DNA of 5,823 nt, taken from Deltaproteobacteria bacterium (lineage in GTDB: Bacteria; Myxococcota; Myxococcia; Myxococcales; 40CM-4-68-19). How positions within the stretch are numbered: the stretch's first letter is position 1; each line of letters starts with the position of its first letter. This document shows positions 1 through 5,135 of this stretch, piece by piece. The translations under genes were made by a program, and so were the position numbers. The DNA lies in assembly GCA_005879095.1 (NCBI GenBank), contig VBLM01000699.1, positions 1 to 5,823 of the forward strand, in the 5' to 3' direction. Under the pieces are notes generated by a model that had not been told where the DNA came from, made no database searches, and saw only the letters and a list, made by a program, of their open reading frames with translations.

Positions 1-1145
1 GGCTGAGCTTCAGGGCAGGCGACGGTTCGCTCACCCTCCACTCGGCGACAGTCGCCAGCGCGGGTACGCAGGGCACGCTCGCCTCGGCACCGGTCGCGGT
101 GACGTTCGGCGGCTCGTCCGGTTTCTCCGCGGCCGCCCGCCAGCGGGTGACGAGCGATCCGATCGCGTTCACAGCGGCATTCGGGGCGGAGCTCTACGTA
201 TCCTTCGACGTCGACGGCTCGCTCGCCGCAAGCACGATCAATGCCTTTCCCGACAGCTACACCTACGCCGGCAGCGTCGCCGCGACTTCGTCGCCTTCCG
301 GCGGCACCACGGCGATGCGCGCCGTCGGACTGGACACGATCGACATCGAGGGCGAACAGGCGCCCGCCTTCGTCGCGCTCGGCGACAGCATCACCGAAGG
401 CTACGTCTCGGGCGACGTCGGCGACTTCGTCTCGCGGCATGACGACTACCGCCAGGCGTGGACGACCGTCGCGCAGGGCCTTCTGCGTCTGCCGGTCGCC
501 AACGCGGCCGTCTCGGGCCAGGGCGTCGACGACGCCATCGCCGGCCTCGGCAGCGAGGTCTTTCCGCTCCAGGGCATCACCGACTGCCTGGTCTTGATCG
601 GCACCAACGATCTGGGAGCCAAGACCGAAGCCGAGATCGACAGCCGGCTGACGACCCTCTTCGATCAACTGCGGCCCTTCTGCCGCATCTGGGCCGGAAT
701 ACTCCTGCCCAAGGAACGGACCACGAACGGCGTGTACGCGACCGTGGTGTCGCGGCGCCACGCCGTCAATGACTTCCTCCGCCACACCGCGCGCATCGAT
801 GGCATCATCGATTTCGAGCCAGCCTTGGCCGCGCCCGGCGACATCGACCACTTCGGCGCTGGTTTCGGCGAGGACGGAATCCATCCCAGCATCGCCGGCC
901 AGGACGTGATGGGCCGAGTGGCTGCGAAGGTGTTGACTCCACCGGTCAACATCGCGCCGCCGGATACGACGCCCACCCCGACTCCAGTGCCAGTTCCCGC
1001 GCAGCCGGATCCGGTGCCTGCGTCTGCATCTCCGCCCGCCGTCGCCGCTCCGGCTGCCGGCGGTTGCAACGGCACTGGCGTCGGGACTTCGGCGCTGCTC
1101 CTTCTTCCGCTGCTGGCATTCTTCATGCGCCGCAAGCGGAGATGA
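1..1145 (+). CDS. Secreted SGNH/GDSL hydrolase with C-terminal sorting tail (5' partial)
   Basis: The frame is open from the left edge (first full codon at 3), so the N-terminus and signal peptide lie outside the window; the GTG at 99 is an internal valine. Nucleotides 3-360 encode a beta-rich domain (ending its first part VTFGGSSGFSAAARQRVTSD) resembling the N-terminal module of XynE-like SGNH esterases. The catalytic domain follows: block I GDSITEG with the Ser nucleophile at 387-389, block II Gly near 516, block III GTND at 600-611, and block V DGIHPS with Asp/His at 873-884. These are the expected Ser-His-Asp and oxyanion residues for an ester hydrolase, probably acting on acylated carbohydrate, though the substrate cannot be read from sequence. 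A Pro/Thr-rich linker (about 939-1058) leads to GGC at 1059-1067, a hydrophobic stretch (1089-1127) and RRKRR before TGA. This tail resembles MYXO-CTERM/GlyGly-CTERM-type surface sorting signals. Family assignment is firm; substrate is unknown. Confidence 0.9.
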   Translation, partial: LSFRAGDGSLTLHSATVASAGTQGTLASAPVAVTFGGSSGFSAAARQRVTSDPIAFTAAFGAELYVSFDVDGSLAASTINAFPDSYTYAGSVAATSSPSGGTTAMRAVGLDTIDIEGEQAPAFVALGDSITEGYVSGDVGDFVSRHDDYRQAWTTVAQGLLRLPVANAAVSGQGVDDAIAGLGSEVFPLQGITDCLVLIGTNDLGAKTEAEIDSRLTTLFDQLRPFCRIWAGILLPKERTTNGVYATVVSRRHAVNDFLRHTARIDGIIDFEPALAAPGDIDHFGAGFGEDGIHPSIAGQDVMGRVAAKVLTPPVNIAPPDTTPTPTPVPVPAQPDPVPASASPPAVAAPAAGGCNGTGVGTSALLLLPLLAFFMRRKRR

Positions 1146-1204
1146 AAAGGAGAAGGAAAAGGAGAAGGAAAAGGAGAAGGAAAAGGAGAAGGAAAAGGAG
1201 AAGG
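1145..1204 (+). repeat. Five perfect tandem copies of a 12-bp purine repeat
   Basis: AAAAGGAGAAGG is repeated exactly five times with no interruption, giving a pure polypurine strand. It begins on the last base of the SGNH hydrolase stop codon. Runs of this kind can slip in replication and can form triplex (H-DNA) structures; copy number is likely to vary between strains. It is the counterpart of the pyrimidine tract at 1758-1804. Confidence 0.97.
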
Positions 1205-1205
1205 A

Positions 1206-1245
1206 GCAGCCTCGCGCCGGGCCTTCGGCCCGTCACTGCGGCTGC
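1206..1245 (+). repeat. Left two-stem hairpin repeat
   Basis: Outer stem GCAGCC (1206-1211) pairs with GGCTGC (1240-1245). Inner stem CGGGCC (1218-1223) pairs with GGCCCG (1227-1232) across a TTC loop. The internal loop is TCGCGC on one side and TCACTGC on the other. The right repeat at 1716-1757 has the same fold in inverted orientation with different stem bases. Read on the minus strand, the hairpin is followed by a pyrimidine-rich run 16 nt after the S23 stop, so it may also act as that gene's terminator. Confidence 0.85.
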
Positions 1246-1260
1246 AGCGGAAAACGAGTG

Positions 1261-1605
1261 TCAGCGGACGAGACCCGAAAGAAGTGCCACGGCGCGACCG
1301 CCAAGTCGGCGCGCCTCGTCAGCTGCGCGTTCAGAGCATTTTCCCGCCATCGCCGCGACTTGAACCGCAGCCGCCGCTTCGGTGGCTTCACCGCGAGCGA
1401 TCGCGAACACACGGCGCCGGTCCGCCGGCGCAACGCGCCCATTCGCTTCCGCGATGTTGAGACACGCGCTTTGCGCAGCGCGCATCGCTTGATCGCGTAA
1501 CGCAGGATCGGCAATCCGAGCGTCTCGAACCACGCGCAGCAGGTCGCACGCGACCTGCCACGCAATCAGTTTTTCGTGAAGTAAGAAAGTCGTCTCGTTC
1601 GGCAT
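1261..1605 (-). CDS. Four-helix-bundle protein, 23S rRNA intervening-sequence (S23/IVP) family
   Basis: A 114-residue protein with the hallmarks of the S23/IVP (PF05635-like) family. It has HEKLIAWQVACDLL in helix 1 with the typical Trp-Gln (16-17), then an R-A-A-x-S-x-x-x-NIAE-x-x-GR core (42-57), then RRRVFAIARGEATEA (63-77) leading helix 3, and a fourth Ala/Arg-rich helix to the C-terminus. Family members were first found inside 23S rRNA intervening sequences. Relatives include the Avd proteins of diversity-generating retroelements, which are pentameric nucleic-acid-binding bundles; the function of stand-alone members is not established. ATG 1605 is chosen because GAGGAGG (1614-1620) lies 8 nt upstream and the family's N-terminus begins there. 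The same frame is open upstream to 1896, but that extension crosses the low-complexity tract and part of gltA. The start and SD are buried in an inverted repeat. No rRNA or reverse transcriptase is nearby. Confidence 0.85.
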   Translation of the reverse strand: MPNETTFLLHEKLIAWQVACDLLRVVRDARIADPALRDQAMRAAQSACLNIAEANGRVAPADRRRVFAIARGEATEAAAAVQVAAMAGKCSERAADEARRLGGRAVALLSGLVR

Positions 1606-1666
1606 CGTTTCGGCCTCCTCAAAGACAGCCGAAGGCGGGAGGCCGAAACGATGCCGAACAGACGAC
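1589..1666 (-). promoter_or_regulatory. Long inverted repeat sequestering the S23 SD and start codon
   Basis: The arms 1597-1618 and 1638-1659 are perfect 22-bp reverse complements. After one unpaired base (C1596) the stem continues for seven more pairs, 1589-1595 with 1660-1666, giving 29 pairs around a 19-nt loop that itself holds GCC-GAA-GGC. On the minus-strand transcript the downstream arm contains the SD core GGAGG (1614-1618) and the ATG (1603-1605) of the S23 gene, so both would be fully base-paired. A transcript starting upstream, for example read-through from gltA, should be poorly translated. One starting inside the hairpin would lack the masking arm and be open. This parallels the known protection of some IS transposase genes from external transcription, here proposed by analogy. 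Confidence 0.8.
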
Positions 1667-1715
1667 GGACCACACCGAAAAGCGCGAGCGGAGCGAGCTT
1701 TGCTCTTTTTCCTAT

Positions 1716-1757
1716 GCAGGCGGAGTGACAGCCCCGAAGGGGCTGGCGCGAGCCTGC
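1716..1757 (-). repeat. Right two-stem hairpin repeat (inverted partner of 1206-1245)
   Basis: On the plus strand GCAGGC (1716-1721) pairs with GCCTGC (1752-1757), and CAGCCCC (1729-1735) pairs with GGGGCTG (1739-1745) over a GAA loop. Read on the minus strand the single-stranded parts match the left copy: TCGCGC, a TTC loop, and TCACT followed by two variable bases. The stems differ from the left copy in paired positions (outer GCAGGC/GCCTGC against GCAGCC/GGCTGC), so base-pairing is kept while sequence is not. The flanking GGAAAA is also shared. Confidence 0.85.
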
Positions 1758-1804
1758 TCCCTTCTCCTTCTCTTTTTCGTTTTCCTTCTCCTTCTCCTTC
1801 TCCT
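1758..1804 (-). repeat. Pyrimidine tract, degenerate mirror of the left GA repeat
   Basis: An almost pure C/T strand made of CCTTCT-like hexamers with a T-rich interruption (CTTTTTCGTTTT at 1772-1783), ending a few bases before the gltA stop. On the minus strand it reads as GGAGAA repeats with GGAAAA, like the left tract but less regular. It may be an older or eroded copy of the same repeat. It follows the right hairpin on the plus strand and so gives a terminator-like hairpin plus T-rich run for transcription arriving from the SGNH gene side. Confidence 0.85.
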
Positions 1805-1807
1805 GAA

Positions 1808-3079
1808 TTACCGCTTCTCGATCGGCACGTAGTGATTCTCCCGCGGCCCGGTGTAGATCTGCCGCGGCCTCCCGATCTTCGTCGAAGGATCCTCAATCAT
1901 CTCCTTCCAGTGCGCGATCCACCCCGGCAACCTCCCGAGCGCAAACATCACCGTGAACATCCCGGTCGGAATGCCGAGCGCCTTGTAGATATCGACGTTC
2001 GGATACAGCTTCCGCTCGACGAAGTACGGGTCCGACAAAGCCGCCTCTTCGAGTTCCTTCGCGAGGTCGAGCATCGGGTCGCGGATGCCCATCTGCCGCA
2101 GCACCTCGTCGCACGCCTTCTTGATGATCTTCGCCCGCGGGTCGAAGTTCTTGTACACGCGGTGCCCGAACCCCATCAGCCGGATGCCGGTCTTCTTGTC
2201 CTTGACCTGGTTGATGAATTCCTGCGCGGTGAGGCCTTTCTTCTGGATGTCGACGAGCATCTCGACCACTTCCTGGTTGGCACCGCCGTGCAGCGGTCCC
2301 CAGAGCGCGCAGATGCCGGCCGAGATGCTGGCGAAGAGGTTGGTCTGCGCGCTTCCGACGATGCGCACCGTGCTGGTCGAGCAGTTCTGCTCGTGATCGG
2401 CATGCAAAATGAGCAACAAATTCAAGGCCCTGACCGCGACGGGATCGGGCCTGTACTCCTCCGCGGGCACCGAGAACATCATGTGGAGGAAGTTCGCGCA
2501 GTAATCGAGGTTGTTGCGCGGGTAGACGAACGGGTGCCCGATGTTCTTCTTGTACGAGAAGGCGGCGATGGTCGCGAGCTTGGCGATCAAGCGCACGATG
2601 GTGATGTCACGGTACTCGTCGGCTTTCGCGTTCAGCGCGTACGGATAGAACGACGACAGCGACGTCACCATCGCCGACAGGATCGCCATCGGGTGCGCCG
2701 TCATCGGGTACCCGTCGAAGAACCGCCGCATGTCCTCGTGGATCATCGAGTGGCGCGTGAGCAGATGGTCCCACTTCTGCGCCTCGTCCCGCGTCGGCAG
2801 ATGCCCATAGATGAGCAGGTACGCCGTCTCGATGAAGGTGCTCTTCTCGCCCAGCTCCTCGATGGGGATGCCGCGGTAACGCAGGATGCCCTTTTCGCCG
2901 TCGAGGAAGGTGATCGCGCTCGCCGTCGAGGCGGTGTTCATGAAGGCCGGGTCGAGCGTGACAATGCCGGTCTTGGCCCGCAGGTTGGAAATGTCGATGC
3001 CCCGCTCGCCTTCGCTGCCGACGGTGACCGGCAGGTCGAGCTCCTGGTTGCCTGCGGTGATGCGGACGGTCTCGGCCAC
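1808..3079 (-). CDS. gltA: Citrate synthase (type II, Gram-negative form) with a 5-residue gap after catalytic Asp
   Basis: Condenses oxaloacetate and acetyl-CoA to citrate at the entry to the TCA cycle; cytosolic. The 423-residue protein is collinear with hexameric NADH-sensitive type citrate synthases (E. coli GltA is 427 aa). Landmarks: N-terminal beta domain with GIDISNLR (27-34), HADHEQN (226-232), WGPLHGGANQE (260-270) with active-site His264, GFGHRVYKNFDPRA (303-316) with His306, YPNVD (359-363) with Asp363, and the C-terminal RPRQIYTG (404-411). The start is GTG at 3079, with AAAGGAG 7 nt upstream. After Asp363 the protein reads NVD-IYKALGIP, where family members read NVD-FYSGI-IYKALGIP or similar; five residues appear to be missing although the frame is intact. 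The gene is last in a run behind an amidase gene and gph, 24 nt after the gph stop. Identity is certain; full activity is open because of the gap. Confidence 0.97.
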   Translation of the reverse strand: MAETVRITAGNQELDLPVTVGSEGERGIDISNLRAKTGIVTLDPAFMNTASTASAITFLDGEKGILRYRGIPIEELGEKSTFIETAYLLIYGHLPTRDEAQKWDHLLTRHSMIHEDMRRFFDGYPMTAHPMAILSAMVTSLSSFYPYALNAKADEYRDITIVRLIAKLATIAAFSYKKNIGHPFVYPRNNLDYCANFLHMMFSVPAEEYRPDPVAVRALNLLLILHADHEQNCSTSTVRIVGSAQTNLFASISAGICALWGPLHGGANQEVVEMLVDIQKKGLTAQEFINQVKDKKTGIRLMGFGHRVYKNFDPRAKIIKKACDEVLRQMGIRDPMLDLAKELEEAALSDPYFVERKLYPNVDIYKALGIPTGMFTVMFALGRLPGWIAHWKEMIEDPSTKIGRPRQIYTGPRENHYVPIEKR

Positions 3080-3086
3080 CTTGAGA

Positions 3087-3093
3087 CTCCTTT
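3087..3093 (-). promoter_or_regulatory. gltA ribosome binding site deciding the GTG start
   Basis: On the minus strand AAAGGAG ends 7 nt before the GTG at 3079. No ATG in a plausible position competes, and the family's N-terminus (AETVRITAG...) starts here, so the non-ATG start is supported. Confidence 0.85.
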
Positions 3094-3103
3094 CGGTCGG
3101 CTG

Positions 3104-3748
3104 CTAACTCGCGCGGGACTGCAAAAGAGTCAAGAGGTCGCGCGGCGTATGACAGATGTAATCGGCGGAGGCCAGCGATGCAGCTTCGCCGAGGCCCCAG
3201 AGGACGGCGCATATCTCGAGGCCGGCGGCGCGGGAGGTGGCGATGTCGACGGAGCTGTCCCCGACCATCAACGCCTCGTCCGGCCGCACGCCGAGCCGCT
3301 GGCAGAGCGACAACAAGCCGTCCGGCGAGGGCTTGCGCGGACCTTCGTCGCCGCCAAGCACTGCCCGGAAAGCGCCGTCGATCCCGAGGCCCTGCAGGAT
3401 CTGCCGCGCGAATCCGCCCGGTTTGTTGGTGAGCACCGCGCGCAGATCGGGAGGTCCGCGCAGCACCTCGGCGATTCCGTCGTACACGCGCGTCTTGTCG
3501 AGCAATCTGCGGGCATACTCCTCCCGCCAGATCGGGGCGGCTTCGGGATAGCGCTCTTCATGCTGCGGGCCGAGTGATCGCCGGATCAGCCGCTCCGCCC
3601 CTTCGCCGATGAAGCCCCACACGATCCGGTCTTCGCGCTCCGGCAGGCCGAGCCGGCGCAGCATCGCGTTGACGCTGTCGGCGAGGTCGGCGCGCGTGTC
3701 GGCGAGCGTGCCGTCGAGATCGAAGATGACGCCTCTCAGCCGTGCCAT
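3104..3748 (-). CDS. gph: HAD-family phosphoglycolate phosphatase
   Basis: Likely dephosphorylates 2-phosphoglycolate, a product of DNA 3'-end repair and of oxygenase side reactions, to glycolate; cytosolic and Mg-dependent. The 214-residue protein carries all four HAD motifs. These are DLDGTLADT (10-18) with nucleophile Asp10 and acid Asp12, LTNKP with Thr107, Lys139 in RKPSPDG, and VGDSSVDIATSRAAG (162-176) with metal-binding Asp164 and Asp168. A helical cap domain (roughly 17-85) lies between motifs I and II, as in subfamily IA. Length is close to the family norm of about 215-250. ATG 3748 was chosen because it places the DxDGT motif at residue 10; the open frame extends 45 codons further into the amidase gene without family resemblance. 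The start overlaps the amidase 3' end by 13 nt and has no strong SD, suggesting translational coupling. Other HAD-IA phosphatases (for example PGMB-like enzymes) are possible alternatives. Confidence 0.85.
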   Translation of the reverse strand: MARLRGVIFDLDGTLADTRADLADSVNAMLRRLGLPEREDRIVWGFIGEGAERLIRRSLGPQHEERYPEAAPIWREEYARRLLDKTRVYDGIAEVLRGPPDLRAVLTNKPGGFARQILQGLGIDGAFRAVLGGDEGPRKPSPDGLLSLCQRLGVRPDEALMVGDSSVDIATSRAAGLEICAVLWGLGEAASLASADYICHTPRDLLTLLQSRAS

Positions 3749-5055
3749 CGCGGCGGCTTTCGCGGACCGAAAACGGATTCGACTCTGCGCGCGGCGGCGA
3801 GCACGCGGGCTTCGTCGCCGTGGCGGCCGATGATCTGCATGCCCATCGGCAGGCCGTCGCGCACGCAGGGGACGACGCAGCACGGGTGGCCCGTCAGGTT
3901 GGTCACGAACGTAACCGCCGCGAGCTGCGCGATCTTCGCCGTGTCGAGCTCGCCGTATTTTTCAGCCCCCGGATTCAGCTCCGGCGCGAAGCAGCCGATG
4001 GCCGGCCCGAGGAGCACGTCGTATTTCTCCAGCAGCGCGTCGAGCTCGCGACGCATTCCGGTGCGGACCTTGTCGGCTTTCTCGCGATCGGAAGCACGCA
4101 GCCCCGCGCCGAGCTGCAGGATCATCCTCGTGTCCGGCGCGATCTCGCGCGCGTGATCGCGCAGGTGCGGCGCGGTCGTCTTCTGCGCGTCGGTGCCGAC
4201 GATGACGAACTCGACCGCGGTTGCCCACGCGCAGAGCGGCGTCTTCACCGGTTCTGCCGAGGGAAATACCTCGCGCGCGGCCGCCCGCACGCGATCCATC
4301 GCGGCCGGCTCGCCGTCCTCGAAGAAGTCTTCCAGAAGTGCAACGGTGCGGACCTGGGCCGATCGATCGACCGAGCGCGCCGCGATGACTTCGAACACTT
4401 GCGTCGCGTCCTCGACCGTCCAGGCCAGCGGGCCGGAGTGATCGAGATCGAGCGTCAGCCCCGCCACGCCCTCCTGCGGCACCGCGCCGAACGTCGGCTT
4501 GAGTCCGACCAGACCGTTGATGGTGGCTGGCACGCGGATGCTGCCGCCTGCGTCGCTGCCGAGCGCGACCGGCGCGATTCCGCTCGCCACCGCGACCGCG
4601 CTTCCCGACGACGATCCGCCCGGAATCCGCCCCCGATCCCACGGATTCACCGGCGTTCCGTGCCACGGGTTCACGCCCGTCGGCTGGATACCGAACTCGT
4701 GCATGTTCGCTTTCGCGAAAATCACCGCGCCCGCCGCCCGCAATCGGGCGACGAGCGGCGCGTCCGACGGCATCGGATCGAGCAGGAACTTCGTCCCGTT
4801 GGTCGAGGGCAGTCCTTTGACGTCCATGCAGTCCTTGACCACCACCGGCACGCCGTCGAGAGGCGACAAGGGCGCTCCCCGCCGAAATCTCTCGCCAGCC
4901 GCCTCGGCCTCGGCCCGCGCCGCCGGCACGCGCCAGAGGATCGCCTTGTCGTCCTTGCCCTTGTCGGCGGCATTCAACGCCCGATCGAGGGCGCGGACGG
5001 GGTCGTCGCTCCGATCGCGAAAAGCCGCCGCCAACGGTCCGATCCCGAACGTCAT
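3736..5055 (-). CDS. Amidase-signature family hydrolase
   Basis: Hydrolyses a C-N amide bond with a Ser-cisSer-Lys triad. The 439-residue protein shows the complete amidase signature: LDGVPVVVKDCMDVKG (66-81) with catalytic Lys74, the Gly/Ser-rich loop GGSSSGSAVAVASG (146-159) supplying the cis-Ser (148 or 149), and GSDAGGSIRVPA (166-177) with nucleophile Ser172. GLVGLKPTFG (181-190) follows, as is usual. The C-terminal third is the variable substrate-binding part and ends in the common GMQIIG motif. No signal peptide is evident, so it is cytosolic. It resembles GatA in the core, but no gatB or gatC is adjacent, so I call a stand-alone amidase of unknown substrate. ATG 5055 is the first start in frame and gives a normal length; its SD is weak and it sits in a palindrome. 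It is the first gene of the presumed amidase-gph-gltA unit. Confidence 0.93.
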   Translation of the reverse strand: MTFGIGPLAAAFRDRSDDPVRALDRALNAADKGKDDKAILWRVPAARAEAEAAGERFRRGAPLSPLDGVPVVVKDCMDVKGLPSTNGTKFLLDPMPSDAPLVARLRAAGAVIFAKANMHEFGIQPTGVNPWHGTPVNPWDRGRIPGGSSSGSAVAVASGIAPVALGSDAGGSIRVPATINGLVGLKPTFGAVPQEGVAGLTLDLDHSGPLAWTVEDATQVFEVIAARSVDRSAQVRTVALLEDFFEDGEPAAMDRVRAAAREVFPSAEPVKTPLCAWATAVEFVIVGTDAQKTTAPHLRDHAREIAPDTRMILQLGAGLRASDREKADKVRTGMRRELDALLEKYDVLLGPAIGCFAPELNPGAEKYGELDTAKIAQLAAVTFVTNLTGHPCCVVPCVRDGLPMGMQIIGRHGDEARVLAAARRVESVFGPRKPPRWHG

Positions 5056-5074
5056 GTGGTCTCTGCTACCACAT
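5054..5074. promoter_or_regulatory. Perfect 7-7-7 palindrome over the amidase start
   Basis: ATGTGGT (5054-5060) and ACCACAT (5068-5074) are exact reverse complements separated by 7 nt. The palindrome lies in the short divergent gap and includes two bases of the amidase start codon. As DNA it has the shape of a dimeric repressor operator; as RNA it would be a small hairpin holding the start codon. No regulator gene is in the window to support either reading. Confidence 0.45.
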
Positions 5075-5135
5075 CTTTAACCGGCATCTTTGGCGGCGGG
5101 TCTTGCCTGCAGACCGATCGAGGAGGCTTCTCAAA
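5056..5135. promoter_or_regulatory. Divergent intergenic region, amidase unit / lipoprotein gene
   Basis: The only gap that must carry promoters for both the minus-strand amidase-gph-gltA unit and the plus-strand lipoprotein gene. Apart from the palindrome at 5054-5074 and the lipoprotein SD, I find no convincing -35/-10 pair on either strand, which is not unusual in GC-rich genomes. Confidence 0.5.
5120..5126 (+). promoter_or_regulatory. Strong ribosome binding site of the lipoprotein gene
   Basis: GAGGAGG lies 9 nt before the ATG at 5136 and fixes the start, which also places a lipobox cysteine at residue 18. Confidence 0.88.

Larger units (their letters stand above)
1145..1804. mobile_element. 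Candidate S23 cassette bounded by inverted structured repeats
   Basis: The stretch between the SGNH hydrolase stop and the gltA stop is organised symmetrically. From the left it holds a purine tandem repeat (1145-1204), a two-stem hairpin (1206-1245), an S23-family gene on the minus strand (1261-1605), a long hairpin over that gene's start (1589-1666), an inverted version of the two-stem hairpin (1716-1757) and a pyrimidine tract (1758-1804). Reverse-complementing the right end gives the same order of parts as the left end: GA tract, GCAG-stem, CTCGCGCC, inner stem with a TTC loop, GTCACT, CTGCA, then GGAAAA. The similarity continues past the hairpin to about 1257 on the left and 1703 on the right. 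No transposase, recombinase or reverse transcriptase is present, and I see no clear target-site duplication. Mobility is therefore inference from the repeat architecture; it could also be a locally duplicated intergenic repeat pair. Confidence 0.5.

Noticed and set aside
1145..1204. CRISPR-like array
   Set aside because: The 12-bp units are contiguous, with no spacers.
1142..1363. ATG overlapping the esterase stop (ATGA) that opens a KRRR-repeat frame
   Set aside because: The start of the product is merely the translated 12-bp purine repeat, and the rest runs antisense to the S23 gene and through the hairpin.
1145..1804. Diversity-generating retroelement containing an Avd protein
   Set aside because: The S23 family includes Avd, but there is no reverse transcriptase and no template/variable repeat pair in the window.
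1145..1804. 23S rRNA intervening sequence
   Set aside because: No rRNA sequence flanks the element; both flanks are protein-coding genes.
1606..1896. N-terminal extension of the S23 frame to an ATG at 1896
   Set aside because: The extension translates the gltA 3' end, the CT tract and the hairpins; family similarity starts at 1605, where an SD with good spacing is present.
1700..3577. 625-codon open frame on the plus strand across gltA and gph
   Set aside because: Antisense shadow of two well-identified genes; composition is Arg/His/Asp/Val-rich with no domain, as expected from the opposite strand of GC-rich codons.
3736..5055. GatA subunit of the Glu/Asp-tRNA amidotransferase
   Set aside because: The shared core is the general amidase signature, and neither gatB nor gatC is adjacent.
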